Numbered from the stretch's first letter, positions 34,269-43,327 are shown. The stretch: 64,000 bases of DNA from an uncultured Bacillota bacterium (GCA_947426945.1 CANEFX010000008.1:1-64000); one strand, 5' to 3'. Numbers and translations: made by a program. The notes: generated from the letters alone by a model not told the origin.

Positions 34269-34302
34269 TGTTCCACCGGCTTTCTGTTTCTAATCATCAA
34301 GT

Positions 34303-34334
34303 GGCGGAACAGTGCCAGGGGGTACTGTTCCGCC
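34303..34334 (-). other. Hairpin between binding-protein and permease genes
   Basis: GGCGGAACAGT and ACTGTTCCGCC form a perfect 11-bp stem with a 10-nt loop, 11 bp after the binding-protein stop. No T run follows on the minus strand. This arrangement is common where a binding protein is made in excess over its membrane partners. Confidence 0.6.
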
Positions 34335-34345
34335 GTAGTTTGTGT

Positions 34346-35263
34346 TTATTTCATGCCCATGTGCTTCATCACCAGGTCGTTGACACCGTCCTTGCCCAGG
34401 CCGGCCAGCACCTCGTTGATGGCAGTCAGGAGCTCGTCCTGACCCTTGGTAACGCAGATGGCGTACTGCTCCTCGGTGGGGAAGGCGTCCGCCTCGCCGT
34501 CAACCCCTGCGGGGTAGTACAGAGCGGCGCACTCATAGCCCTGGTTCTTGTCCACGATATAGGAGGCGGGCAGGTAGTCCACGACCACCACGTCCACCTG
34601 GCCCGCGCCCACGGCATCCGCCGCCAGCTGGGCGCTGTCGTACCGGGTCTCCTCGGCGCCGGAGTTCAGGAGCACGCCGTCCCGGCCCAGGTCGTAGTCG
34701 TCACCGTTTGCGGCATTGATCTCCATGTCCACATATATATCGCCGGTGGTGTCGGCCTGGACGCCGATCTTCTTACCGGCCAGGGAGCTCCAGAGGACGT
34801 AGCTCACGTCGCCGTCAGTGCCGTCGGGGGTCATGGTGCCGGCGGGGTAGATGACGTACTGCACGGAGGTGAAGTAGGGGTCGGAGAAGTCCACCTGCTC
34901 CTTCCGGCTGTCGGTGATGGTGATGCCCGCCGCGCCCACGTCAGCCAGCTTGCCGGAGGAGACGGTGTCGATGATGGTGCCGAACTCCACGTTGGTGTAG
35001 TTGACCTTGCGGCCCAGCTTCTCACCCACCATGTTCATCACGTCCACGTCCACGCCCACAATGTCGGTGCCGTCGTAGTACTCAAAGGGGGCGAAGTAGG
35101 CGTTGGTATACACCGAGATGTCGGCGCCGCCCTGGCTGCTGGAATCGGCAGGAGGATTGCTGGCGGAGCTGTTGTACTTGGAGCCGGAACCGCCGCTGCC
35201 GCCGCAGGCGGCCAGGGACAGGGTCATGGCTGCAGCCATGACAAAAGCAAGAACTTTTTTCAT
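34346..35263 (-). CDS. Amino-acid ABC transporter substrate-binding lipoprotein
   Basis: The 305-residue protein has a lipoprotein signal peptide ending LAAC (C20), a Ser/Gly-rich tether, and a periplasmic-binding-protein type 2 fold of the SBP_bac_3 kind: AYFAPFEYYDGTDIVGVDVD, then VGAAGITITDSRKEQVDFSD. Family members bind polar amino acids; the exact ligand cannot be told. Lgt (18180-19127) would lipidate it. Acidic residues are unusually frequent. Confidence 0.93.
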   Translation of the reverse strand: MKKVLAFVMAAAMTLSLAACGGSGGSGSKYNSSASNPPADSSSQGGADISVYTNAYFAPFEYYDGTDIVGVDVDVMNMVGEKLGRKVNYTNVEFGTIIDTVSSGKLADVGAAGITITDSRKEQVDFSDPYFTSVQYVIYPAGTMTPDGTDGDVSYVLWSSLAGKKIGVQADTTGDIYVDMEINAANGDDYDLGRDGVLLNSGAEETRYDSAQLAADAVGAGQVDVVVVDYLPASYIVDKNQGYECAALYYPAGVDGEADAFPTEEQYAICVTKGQDELLTAINEVLAGLGKDGVNDLVMKHMGMK

Positions 35264-35314
35264 TGTAAAAACTCCTTTTCAATAGCCGGTCCGGCTCTGC
35301 CGGACGCTGACCTG

Positions 35315-35344
35315 ATTATACAATGAGAAAATATTCACAGTCAA
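35315..35344 (-). promoter_or_regulatory. Promoter of the amino-acid ABC operon
   Basis: Minus-strand TTGACT (35344-35339) and TATAAT (35320-35315) are 18 bp apart. A 7-bp GC stem (GTCCGGC/GCCGGAC, 35289-35305) lies in the leader between promoter and ribosome binding site. Confidence 0.65.
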
Positions 35345-35543
35345 TAGATAAATATTCAAAATTAAACATCCGCTTCCTGTTTTTTTGTGTAAAACGCAGG
35401 GAACTTGAGGAAATATCTTACGTCTATACAAGAGGAGATTAAAAATTTTTTAAAGATTGGCAACGCCTCTTGCTTTTTTTCTGGAAGTTGGTATGCTAGA
35501 CATTAACTGCTCAACTCCTTGAAAGGATGTGGAACAGACGACT

Positions 35544-37361
35544 ATGAGCGTGCTGCATGAATCATTTCGCCGACTGACCCGGGATATGGGGGCACATCCG
35601 GACAGATGGGCCTCCCGCCTGGTGTTTCTGCTGGGACCCTGGGTATCCCTGTGGATGGTCGAAATTCTAAACGAGAACAACGTGTTCAAGGACTTAGCCG
35701 CCTGGCAGGTGCTGATGAACATGATTTTCTATTACAGCATCTTCGCAGCCCTGCGCCTGGTCCTGGGGCGAAACCGGCGGGCCGCCGCCCTGGGGACGGC
35801 GCTGTGCTTTCTGTTCGGACTGGTCAACCACTATGTTCTGCGGTTCCGGGGCCGCATCCTCTTCCCGGCCGACATCACTGGCTGGCGCACCGCCGCCAAC
35901 GTGGCTGGTGGCTTTGACTACTCTGCCGATGTCTACATCACCCAGGCGGCCCTCCTGATGACGGCCTACCTGGCCCTGGTTTTCTTTTGTGTCCCCCAGA
36001 AAAATCGGGCCAGGCTGGATCCCCTGTCCGGCATCGCCCTTTGGGGTACGATGATCTGCTATTGCTACGCCTTCTTCTGCACCGGCATGCTCCCTTCCTT
36101 GGGCATCTATACCCAGCAGTGGGTTACCCAGCGAAACGGTTTTCTTCTCAACTTCTCTATCGCCTTGCGGTACTCCTCAGTGGACAAACCTGCAGACTAC
36201 TCCAAGGAGCTTGTACTGGATCTGATAGAGCAGTATCCCGGTATCCCGGCCGACCCGGAGAAAAAGCCGGTGAATATTGTGGTCATTATGAACGAGTCCT
36301 TCGGCGATTTGACCATCTTCAACAACCTTAATCCCTCAGAGGACCCTACCCCTTTTCTCCACTCCCTGGAGGAGAACACCATCAAGGGCTGGATGTACTC
36401 TTCGGTCACCGGCGGCGGCACGGCCACCATTGAATTTGAGTATCTCACCGGCTTTACCAGCCTGTTCCAGCCCCCCCACACCGTGGCCTATCAGCTCTAT
36501 GTGGAGGAGAATATGCCCTCCCTGGCCGCCCTGGCCGGAAGCCAAGGCTATGCCACAACTGCTTTCCATCCCTACAAGTCCTCCGGCTGGAACCGGGTAC
36601 TGGCCTACCAGTATCTGGACTTTGACCGGCAGATGTACGAGCAGGACGTCCCCAACCCCTACATCATCCGCAGCTACATTTCCGACAAGTCGGACTATGA
36701 GATGATCTACAAGTCCACCGGGACAGAGGACAGCAGCTTCTTCTTTAATGTCACCATGCAGAACCACAGCGGCTACGCCCAGGGGTGGTATAACCTGCCC
36801 CGGCATATCCAACTGCCCTCCAATTTAAAGGCGGCAGACCGGACAGCGGAGCAGTTTCTGGATCTGATGAAAGAGAGTGACATCGCCCTGGAGGAGCTGC
36901 TTGGCTACTACAGCCAATGTGAGGAGCCCACCCTGGTGGTCTTTTTCGGCGATCACCAGCCTCCGCTGACCAACGCCTTCTACGAGGAGCTGTACGGCAA
37001 GAAGCTGTCGGAGCGCACCACGGAGGAAGTCTTGCAGCAGTACGCCGTCCCCTTCTTTATCTGGGCCAATTACGACATTGAGGCGCGGCAGGATGTGGTC
37101 GTCAGCCCCAACTTCCTGGGGGTGCTCACCGCTCAGGTTGCCGGTCTGCCCCTCACCGGCTACATGGAATTTCTGTCCGAGCTGTATGAGGTGATGCCCG
37201 CCGTCACCCCTGTGGGCTTTGTCACTGCCGACGGGCAGTTTCTGTCCAAATCCGAGCTCAGCGAGGAGCAGCGGGACTGGCTGTGGAAATATGAGGTCCT
37301 GAACTACTGCGGCATGGTGGACCTCTTCGACGAGGCCCGGCCCATGTTCTGCCCAGACTGA
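35544..37361 (+). CDS. LTA synthase-like membrane sulfatase-fold protein
   Basis: The protein (605 residues from ATG 35544) has about five N-terminal membrane helices (to about 190) and an extracellular sulfatase-type domain. Metal-site and nucleophile segments typical of lipoteichoic acid synthases are visible: NESFGDL near 250, GGGTATIEFEYLTG near 290 (threonine nucleophile) and FFGDHQPPL near 470. It probably transfers glycerol-phosphate or another phospho-group to an envelope polymer. The start is uncertain: GTG at 35529 sits only one base after AAAGGA, while ATG at 35544 has a weak GGA. Confidence 0.87.
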   Translation: MSVLHESFRRLTRDMGAHPDRWASRLVFLLGPWVSLWMVEILNENNVFKDLAAWQVLMNMIFYYSIFAALRLVLGRNRRAAALGTALCFLFGLVNHYVLRFRGRILFPADITGWRTAANVAGGFDYSADVYITQAALLMTAYLALVFFCVPQKNRARLDPLSGIALWGTMICYCYAFFCTGMLPSLGIYTQQWVTQRNGFLLNFSIALRYSSVDKPADYSKELVLDLIEQYPGIPADPEKKPVNIVVIMNESFGDLTIFNNLNPSEDPTPFLHSLEENTIKGWMYSSVTGGGTATIEFEYLTGFTSLFQPPHTVAYQLYVEENMPSLAALAGSQGYATTAFHPYKSSGWNRVLAYQYLDFDRQMYEQDVPNPYIIRSYISDKSDYEMIYKSTGTEDSSFFFNVTMQNHSGYAQGWYNLPRHIQLPSNLKAADRTAEQFLDLMKESDIALEELLGYYSQCEEPTLVVFFGDHQPPLTNAFYEELYGKKLSERTTEEVLQQYAVPFFIWANYDIEARQDVVVSPNFLGVLTAQVAGLPLTGYMEFLSELYEVMPAVTPVGFVTADGQFLSKSELSEEQRDWLWKYEVLNYCGMVDLFDEARPMFCPD

Positions 37362-37370
37362 AGGGTTCCG

Positions 37371-37406
37371 CCTCAAAGTCTCTCTTGTCAAAGGGAGGCT
37401 TTTTTT
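37371..37406 (+). terminator. Terminator of the LTA synthase-like gene
   Basis: CTCTCTT (37380-37386) pairs with AAGGGAG (37391-37397) around GTCA, and is followed by GC and seven T. An outer GCCTC/GAGGC alternative also exists. Confidence 0.6.
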
Positions 37407-37414
37407 CAATCTGT

Positions 37415-37440
37415 TGTCACATTCCCCGAAAAATTCCGTC
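37415..37440 (+). promoter_or_regulatory. Predicted ECF-type promoter of the sigma/anti-sigma genes
   Basis: TGTCAC (37415-37420), 16 bp, then CGTC (37437-37440). ECF sigma factors often recognise a -35 with an AC core and a -10 of CGTC at this spacing, and many control themselves. It lies just after a terminator and 49 bp before the sigma gene. Confidence 0.45.
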
Positions 37441-37488
37441 TAAACAGATGAAAGGACCTTTCAGACGGAAGGAAAGGAGGAGCGCCAC

Positions 37489-38043
37489 ATGGAGGATGCC
37501 GCCATCATCGGCCTGTACTGGGCCAGAGACGAAGAGGCCATTGCGGCCAGCGACAGAAAATACGGCAAGCTGTGCCGCAGTCTGTCCCGGGACATCCTGG
37601 ACAGCCGCGAGGACGCGGAGGAGTGCGTCAACGACACCTGGCAGAAGGCCTGGAACACCATGCCCCCTCAGCGGCCAAACTCTCTGCGGGCCTATCTGGC
37701 CAAAATTACCCGAAACCTGTCCATCGACCGATGGAGGGCCGGGCGGGCGGAAAAACGGGGAAACGGGCTGACCATCCTCCTGGACGAGCTGGAGGAGGCG
37801 CTGCCCGCCCCCAGCGCCGAGGAGCTCACCGAGGCCCGGGAGACCGCCCGAACCATTGAGCGGTGGCTGGATACCATATCTCCTGCGGACCGGATCGCCT
37901 TCCTGCAGCGGTACTGGTACGGTCAGCGGGTGGATATGGTGGCGAAGCAGGCCGGGTGCTCTTCCAACAGCATGGTCAAGCGGCTGGGCCGCCTCCGGGA
38001 CGGCCTGCGCAGGGCCCTGGAACAGGAGGGGATCAATGTATGA
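37489..38043 (+). CDS. ECF-type RNA polymerase sigma factor
   Basis: The 184-residue protein has sigma region 2 at about 15-90 (DSREDAEECVNDTWQKAWNT, then LAKITRNLSIDRWR) and region 4 at about 125-178 (SPADRIAFLQRYWYGQRVD, VAKQAGCSSNSMVKRLGRLR). It starts with ATG behind AAGGAGGAG. Its stop overlaps the start of the next gene as ATGA, the usual layout for a sigma factor and its membrane-bound inhibitor. The stress it answers is unknown. Confidence 0.92.
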   Translation: MEDAAIIGLYWARDEEAIAASDRKYGKLCRSLSRDILDSREDAEECVNDTWQKAWNTMPPQRPNSLRAYLAKITRNLSIDRWRAGRAEKRGNGLTILLDELEEALPAPSAEELTEARETARTIERWLDTISPADRIAFLQRYWYGQRVDMVAKQAGCSSNSMVKRLGRLRDGLRRALEQEGINV

Positions 38044-39680
38044 GCGAGAGAAGCGAGCGCCTCTTTGAGGCTTTGGGCGAGATCGACGAGGGGAAAATAG
38101 ATGAAGCGGCTCCGGCGGAAAAACGTGTCGTCCATTGGAAAAGGTGGACCGCCCTGGCGGCGGCCTTTGTCCTGGTGATTGGCGCGGGCAGCTATGTTCT
38201 GCCCCGGCTGGGGGGAAACGCCGGCAGCGCCGGGGCCGGCGGAGCGGGCGCTGGGTCGGACGGGGCGTCCACCTTCATGTCCTACGCCGGACCGGTGTTC
38301 CCGCTGACCCTGCGGGAGGCGGACAGCGCCATCTTGGCGGAGCGGGAGATCACCCTGGACTTCGCTCCCTGGATACCGGTGTGGTGGTCCAACGAGGAGG
38401 AGGCCAACCGGGATGGGTATACCCCGGAGCAGCGCCAGGAGACCCTGGACATGTACAACGAGTGGTATCCCGAGGGGGGCCGATGGAAGTCCTCCACCGA
38501 TATCCGGGTGGCAGACGCCTACACCCTGACCAACACCTCCAACGAGGACAAGACGGTCTCGGTGCTCTACCCCTTTGCCGGGATGCTGAATGATTTGGAA
38601 AATATACGGCCTACCCTCACCGCCGGCGGGCAGGAGCTGGAGACCACCCTCTACGCCGGGCAGTACTCCGGCGGCTTCCAGGGGGCCTGGGAAGGCTGGC
38701 CCAACCGAAAGGACAACCCGGGCAGCGTCAATCTGGACCAGCCCAACAGCTGGGAGGATTTTCGAGACCGGCTGGAGGACGGAGATTACCTCCGGAGCGC
38801 CCTGGGGGAGTGGGCCGACCTGAGCGGCGTACCCGTGACCGTCTACCAATTCACCGACCCCTGGGGGCCCGAGCCCGACGAGGAGGCGGGCGTCCCCAAC
38901 CCTACCATCCGGGTATATTTTGACCTGGATTACGACAGGACCGAGGTGCTGTCCTACGGCTTCAACGGCGGCAGCTACGACCGGGAAAACGGCCGGCAGG
39001 GGAAAAGTTTCTCCATCCCCCGAGACTTCTGGCCCGAGCGGTCGAAGTTTCCCAAGTACCTGATCGTCCTGGGGAACGACATCCGGAACATAACTGCCCA
39101 AGGCTGTGTCACCGGGGGCTGGGACGACGAAAAGACCCTAGAGGCCGGAGTGACCATCCAGCGGTACGAGAGCAATCTGGAGGATATTCTCTACACAGTG
39201 GCCCAATACGCTTTGCGGGAGGAAAAGGATTTCGACCTGTCCTATGGGATTTGGAAAGACTGGCTGCTGTCTTACGGCGTCCTGGCCGACGATCCCATGG
39301 AGCGGTATCGGTGGGGAGATATTGAGCACATGGATGTGGATATCATGTCCCGGGTGTTCTACCTGGAAGCTCAGGTGACCATCCCCGCCGGGGGGAGCGT
39401 CCAACTCAGCGCGGAGATGACTAAGGAGGGCAGCTATGACTTCGCCTGTGCCCACACCGAAAACCGGGGGATCTACGGCTACGACATGGTAACCAAACTG
39501 GGCTCCAACCTGATCTGTACCGGCCAGACCGCTGTTCTAGAGGACCGGGGGCAGATCCGGATCATTCGGCAGAATTTCGGCTTTGATCTGGAGAACGGGG
39601 TCAAACAAGTAACTCTGGACCCGTCTCAGGAGCACTACTATCTGGAGATCAAGGGCCGGGAGGACCGGTTCGGCAAATGA
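38040..39680 (+). CDS. Single-pass membrane protein, putative anti-sigma factor
   Basis: The 546-residue protein starts at the ATGA overlap with the sigma gene. Residues 1-33 are short, charged and probably cytoplasmic (SERSERLFEALGEIDEGKID), a membrane helix spans about 36-54 (WTALAAAFVLVIGAGSYVLP), and a Gly/Ala-rich linker leads to an extracellular region of about 470 residues with no domain I recognise; FMSYAGPVFPLTLREAD opens it. By position and topology it is probably the anti-sigma partner, with the outer part as sensor. No zinc-binding anti-sigma motif is seen. Confidence 0.75.
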   Translation: MSERSERLFEALGEIDEGKIDEAAPAEKRVVHWKRWTALAAAFVLVIGAGSYVLPRLGGNAGSAGAGGAGAGSDGASTFMSYAGPVFPLTLREADSAILAEREITLDFAPWIPVWWSNEEEANRDGYTPEQRQETLDMYNEWYPEGGRWKSSTDIRVADAYTLTNTSNEDKTVSVLYPFAGMLNDLENIRPTLTAGGQELETTLYAGQYSGGFQGAWEGWPNRKDNPGSVNLDQPNSWEDFRDRLEDGDYLRSALGEWADLSGVPVTVYQFTDPWGPEPDEEAGVPNPTIRVYFDLDYDRTEVLSYGFNGGSYDRENGRQGKSFSIPRDFWPERSKFPKYLIVLGNDIRNITAQGCVTGGWDDEKTLEAGVTIQRYESNLEDILYTVAQYALREEKDFDLSYGIWKDWLLSYGVLADDPMERYRWGDIEHMDVDIMSRVFYLEAQVTIPAGGSVQLSAEMTKEGSYDFACAHTENRGIYGYDMVTKLGSNLICTGQTAVLEDRGQIRIIRQNFGFDLENGVKQVTLDPSQEHYYLEIKGREDRFGK

Positions 39681-39685
39681 GCGCA

Positions 39686-39723
39686 CGGTCCCGTCCGGCA
39701 GATACCGGGCGGGACCGGCTTTT
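39686..39723 (+). terminator. Terminator after the sigma/anti-sigma unit
   Basis: CGGTCCCGTCCGG and CCGGGCGGGACCG pair over 13 bp with one wobble and a 6-nt loop, followed by GCTTTT. Confidence 0.75.
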
Positions 39724-39773
39724 GGGCGCATTTCCCTCTGCTCTGCTGCATATCAATCCTTGAGGTGATTGCG

Positions 39774-41156
39774 GTGGCGCTTCTGGAGCAGACAGCGGAC
39801 TTTTTGTGGAACCCCTGGCTGTTGGGGCTGTTTCTGGTGACGGGGCTGGTGTATTCCGTAGGCTCCGGGTGGTTTCAAATCTTCGGGTTCTGCACCTGGT
39901 GGCGGGCAACCGCCGGGTCGCTGCTCCGGCAGCAGAAGAAGCAGACAGGCGGGCTGTCCCCCCTCCAGGCCCTGGCCACTGCCCTGGCCTCCACCATGGG
40001 CACCGGCTCCATCGCCGGGGTGGCGGCGGCCCTCACCCTGGGCGGACCGGGGGCGGTATTTTGGATGTGGATATCTGCCCTGCTTGGCATGATGACCAGC
40101 TGCGGAGAAAAGCTGCTGGCCGTCAAATACCAGCGTCCCGGCCCCGACGGGGCTCTTCGGGGCGGCCCCATGTACTATCTGCGGGACGGGCTGGGCTCCA
40201 AAGCCCTGGCCGCCTGTTTCTGTCTGGCCTGCATCCCCGCCACCCTAGCGGGGGGAAATCTGATCCAGTCCTCCTCCATCGCCGCCGGCCTGGAGGCTGC
40301 TTTCCATCTCCCCCGCCTGCCTGTTGGCATCGCCACCGCCCTGCTCACCGCCCTGGTGATGGTGGGGGGTGTAGGCCGGATCGCGGCGGTGTCCTCCGCC
40401 CTGGTGCCTGCCATGGCCCTGCTCTATCTGGGCAGCGGCGGGGTGGTGCTACTGTACCACTGGGACAAGATTCCGGAAGCCCTGGGGCTGATTTTTTCCT
40501 GCGCTCTCTCCCCTGCCGCCGCGCTGGGCGGTGGAGCCGGCTGGACGATGGCGTCCGCCCTTCGGCACGGGATAGCCCGGGGGGTATTTACCAATGAGGC
40601 TGGACTGGGCACCTCCGCCATGGCCCATGGGGCCGCCCGCACCGACTGCCCCGCCCAGCAGGGCATGTGGGGCATCTTTGAGGTCTTTTTATCCACCTTG
40701 GTAGTGTGCACCGTCACCGCTCTGGCCATACTGGTCAGCGGCATCCCCTTCTCCCCTGCCGGACTGACGGGTGCGCCTCTCACCGCCGCCGCCTTCGGCT
40801 CCGTTCTGGGCTCGGCTGGCGAAGCGATTGTGGCTCTGTCCCTGCTGCTCTTCGCCTTCTCCTCCATCCTGGGCTGGAGCTACTACGGCCAGCAGGCGCT
40901 GGAATTCCTGTCCGGAGCGCGGCTGCTGCCCGCCTACCGGGCCGTCTTCCTCCTGTGCACCCTGGCGGGGGCTGTGTGGGAGAGCAGCAGCCTCTGGCAG
41001 CTGGTGGATCTGTGCAGCGCGCTGATGGCCCTGCCCAATCTGGCGGCGCTGCTAATCCTTGCGCCCCAGGCACTTGCGGACCTGCTCCGCTGGCAGGTCG
41101 ATTTCGGCCAAAAGAAAACTGCTTTTCAAACGAAGAAAATGGAAAAACCCTATTGA
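39774..41156 (+). CDS. Alanine/glycine:cation symporter (AGCS family)
   Basis: The 460-residue membrane protein has about eleven hydrophobic helices and AGCS signatures: LATALASTMGTGSIAGVAAAL near 65, GGPMYYLRDGLGSKALA near 120 and GVFTNEAGLGTSAMAHGAA near 265. Such carriers import alanine or glycine with sodium or protons. I start at GTG 39774, nine bases after GAGG; a GTG nine bases earlier overlaps that site. Its stop codon lies inside the acpP -35 element. Confidence 0.93.
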   Translation: MALLEQTADFLWNPWLLGLFLVTGLVYSVGSGWFQIFGFCTWWRATAGSLLRQQKKQTGGLSPLQALATALASTMGTGSIAGVAAALTLGGPGAVFWMWISALLGMMTSCGEKLLAVKYQRPGPDGALRGGPMYYLRDGLGSKALAACFCLACIPATLAGGNLIQSSSIAAGLEAAFHLPRLPVGIATALLTALVMVGGVGRIAAVSSALVPAMALLYLGSGGVVLLYHWDKIPEALGLIFSCALSPAAALGGGAGWTMASALRHGIARGVFTNEAGLGTSAMAHGAARTDCPAQQGMWGIFEVFLSTLVVCTVTALAILVSGIPFSPAGLTGAPLTAAAFGSVLGSAGEAIVALSLLLFAFSSILGWSYYGQQALEFLSGARLLPAYRAVFLLCTLAGAVWESSSLWQLVDLCSALMALPNLAALLILAPQALADLLRWQVDFGQKKTAFQTKKMEKPY

Positions 41157-41181
41157 CAGCTCCGGGAAATTTGCCTATCAT
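41153..41181 (+). promoter_or_regulatory. Promoter of acpP
   Basis: Consensus TTGACA (41153-41158) and TATCAT (41176-41181) are 17 bp apart. The -35 hexamer includes the TGA stop of the upstream symporter gene. Confidence 0.7.
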
Positions 41182-41227
41182 AAGGACAGAACCATGCACA
41201 GGCACAAAATAAAAGGAGCGACTCATT

Positions 41228-41461
41228 ATGATCTTTGAAAAGCTGGCTGCCCTGATTGCCGAGCAATTCAATGTAGACGCTGACACCATTACAATGGAAA
41301 CCTCTTTTACTGACGACCTGAACGCCGATTCTGTGGACATTGTTGACCTGTCCATGGCCCTGGAAGAGGAATTCGGCATTGAGGAGCTGGGTGAGGAAGA
41401 GGCCTCCTCCATCTCCACCGTAGGCGACCTTGTCCGCTTCCTCCAGAATAAGATTGATTGA
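41228..41461 (+). CDS. acpP: Acyl carrier protein
   Basis: The 77-residue acidic protein carries fatty acyl chains on a phosphopantetheine arm attached to S35 in ADSVDIVDL. The motif usually reads DSLD; here valine replaces leucine, as in several Clostridia. AAAAGGAGCG precedes the ATG. It is followed by rnc, a neighbour of acpP in many bacteria. Confidence 0.95.
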   Translation: MIFEKLAALIAEQFNVDADTITMETSFTDDLNADSVDIVDLSMALEEEFGIEELGEEEASSISTVGDLVRFLQNKID

Positions 41462-41482
41462 CACCAAACCGTAAATGCTTCC

Positions 41483-41508
41483 GGAACTCCGCCCGCAGGC
41501 GGAGTTCC
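41483..41508 (+). terminator. Hairpin between acpP and rnc
   Basis: GGAACTCCGCC/GGCGGAGTTCC, a perfect 11-bp stem with loop CGCA, lies 21 bp after acpP and is followed by ACTATTT. It may be a partial terminator, allowing far more acpP than rnc, or an RNase III-type processing site. Confidence 0.5.
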
Positions 41509-41557
41509 ACTATTTAAGAACCCGCCCGGAGACAGGACGGGCTCCAAGGAGTTTATC

Positions 41558-42229
41558 ATGACAACATTGGAAGAAAAACTGGGCTACACCTTTCAGGCCC
41601 CCTCTCTGCTGGACAATGCGCTCACCCACAGCTCCCGTGCCAACGAGAGCCGGGGTAAGCTTCAAAGCAATGAACGGCTGGAGTTTTTAGGGGACTCTAT
41701 CCTGGGCATGGTGGTGGCGGACCATCTGTACCGCAGCCATCCCGACCTGCCCGAGGGGGACCTGACCCGCACCCGGGCAGCCTTGGTTTGCGAGGAAAGT
41801 CTGGTAGAGGTGGCCCATGAGCTGGGCCTGGGAGAATATCTTCGCCTGGGCAAGGGGGAGAGTGCCGGCGGAGGCCGGGAGCGCCCCTCTATCCAGGCCG
41901 ACGCGGTGGAGGCCGTGCTGGCCGCTATCTATTTGGACGGCGGCATCGGCTCAGCCCGGAAATTTATCCAAAAGTACATCCTCTGCCGAGAGGTGGCTGG
42001 ACTCACCAAACCCCGCGACCACAAAACTGCCCTTCAGGAGCTGGTCCAGCGGGAGAACGGTCAGGTTCTGCAGTACCGATTGACAGGCGAAGAGGGCCCC
42101 GACCACAACAAGCGTTTTTTTGTAGAAGTCACCCTTAACGGACAGGCCGTCGGTTCCGGCTCAGGCCGCAGCAAAAAGGAGGCCGAACAAATGGCCGCCG
42201 CCGCCGCCATTGAAGCATTGACAAAATAA
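41558..42229 (+). CDS. rnc: Ribonuclease III
   Basis: RNase III cuts double-stranded RNA, including rRNA precursors. The catalytic signature NERLEFLGDS is at 38-47 and a second acidic block DAVEAVLAAIYLD near 115. The C-terminal double-stranded-RNA-binding domain (HKTALQELVQRENG; GSGRSKKEAEQMAAAAAIEAL) is complete. The 223-residue length is normal. Confidence 0.97.
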   Translation: MTTLEEKLGYTFQAPSLLDNALTHSSRANESRGKLQSNERLEFLGDSILGMVVADHLYRSHPDLPEGDLTRTRAALVCEESLVEVAHELGLGEYLRLGKGESAGGGRERPSIQADAVEAVLAAIYLDGGIGSARKFIQKYILCREVAGLTKPRDHKTALQELVQRENGQVLQYRLTGEEGPDHNKRFFVEVTLNGQAVGSGSGRSKKEAEQMAAAAAIEALTK

Positions 42230-42230
42230 T

Positions 42231-42263
42231 AGCAGGGGCGTCCGTATAACGGGCGCCTCTGCT
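42231..42263. terminator. Two-way terminator between rnc and queA
   Basis: AGCAGGGGCGTCCGT and ACGGGCGCCTCTGCT pair over 15 bp with two wobbles around ATA. It starts 1 bp after rnc and ends 4 bp before the queA stop. Each side has only a modest T run. Confidence 0.65.
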
Positions 42264-42267
42264 CTGT

Positions 42268-43302
42268 CTATTTCATAAAATCTCCAATCAGCATGGCATC
42301 CCCAAAAGAGAAGAAACGATATTTTTCCCTTACCGCCTCTTCATAGGCGGCCAGAACATGCTCCCGTCCTGCCAGAGCGGACACCAGCATGATAAGAGTG
42401 GATTGTGGCAGATGGAAATTGGTAATCAGTGCATCCAGCACCTTAAATCGATACCCCGGATAAATAAAAATGTCAGTCCAACCAGAGCGCTCCGTCATTG
42501 TACCGTCCTCCGCCGCAAAACTCTCCACCGTGCGGCAGGAAGTTGTACCCACACAGATTACCCGGCCGCCATTTTTCCTGGTTCCATTAATCACGTCGGC
42601 AGTTTCCTGGGAAATCATACAGAACTCCGAATGCATTTCGTGATCCTGAATATCCTCCGCCTTAACAGGTCGAAAGGTGCCCAGCCCCACATGCAGGGTG
42701 ACGAAGCAGATTTTCACCCCCATCTCCCGCATCTGCTCCAGCAACTCAGGGGTAAAATGGAGCCCGGCGGTAGGGGCGGCGGCGGAACCAGATACCCTGG
42801 AATAGACCGTCTGATACCTCTCCTGATCCTGAAGCTCTGTCTTGATGTATGGGGGCAGAGGCATTTTGCCCAGCCGTTCCAAAATTTCCAGGAAAATTCC
42901 CTGGTAATGGAATCGAACCGCCCGCTTTCCGTCGTTCAGTTCCTCCTCCACTGTGGCGGTGAGCTTACCATCCCCAAATATCACCTGAGCTCCAGGCCTC
43001 AGCTTCCGCCCAGGGCGTACCAGGCATTCCCATAGGTCTCCCCCCCTGTCCACCAGAAGCAGCACCTCACAAGCTCCTCCGGTGGGGCGATGACCGACGA
43101 GCCGGGCAGGGAGCACTCGGGAGTCGTTGAGCACCAGGCAGTCTCCCGGATGCAGGAATCGAAGCAAATCGTAAAAATGATAGTGTCCTACAGCCCCCGT
43201 GCATCTGTCCAGGGTAAGCAGCCGGGAGGCATCCCGCCGCTCCAAGGGAGTCTGGGCAATCAGTTCTTCTGGTAAATAAAAATCAAAATCCGCAGTTCTC
43301 AC
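42268..43302 (-). CDS. queA: S-adenosylmethionine:tRNA ribosyltransferase-isomerase QueA
   Basis: QueA moves the ribosyl part of SAM onto preQ1 at the wobble base of certain tRNAs, making epoxyqueuosine. The protein has the typical start [20 protein letters not shown], then [31 protein letters not shown] near 185 and [16 protein letters not shown] near 290. The start is GTG at 43302 behind AAGGAT. tgt is not in the window. It lies 63 bp after the SpoIID-like gene with a hairpin between. Confidence 0.96.
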   Translation of the reverse strand: MRTADFDFYLPEELIAQTPLERRDASRLLTLDRCTGAVGHYHFYDLLRFLHPGDCLVLNDSRVLPARLVGHRPTGGACEVLLLVDRGGDLWECLVRPGRKLRPGAQVIFGDGKLTATVEEELNDGKRAVRFHYQGIFLEILERLGKMPLPPYIKTELQDQERYQTVYSRVSGSAAAPTAGLHFTPELLEQMREMGVKICFVTLHVGLGTFRPVKAEDIQDHEMHSEFCMISQETADVINGTRKNGGRVICVGTTSCRTVESFAAEDGTMTERSGWTDIFIYPGYRFKVLDALITNFHLPQSTLIMLVSALAGREHVLAAYEEAVREKYRFFSFGDAMLIGDFMK

Positions 43303-43327
43303 GGGCGCACATCCTTAATCGTTTCGT

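Noticed and set aside
37863-38039. N-terminal extension of the anti-sigma frame
   Set aside because: It overlaps the sigma gene in another phase; the ATGA overlap gives a natural start at 38040.
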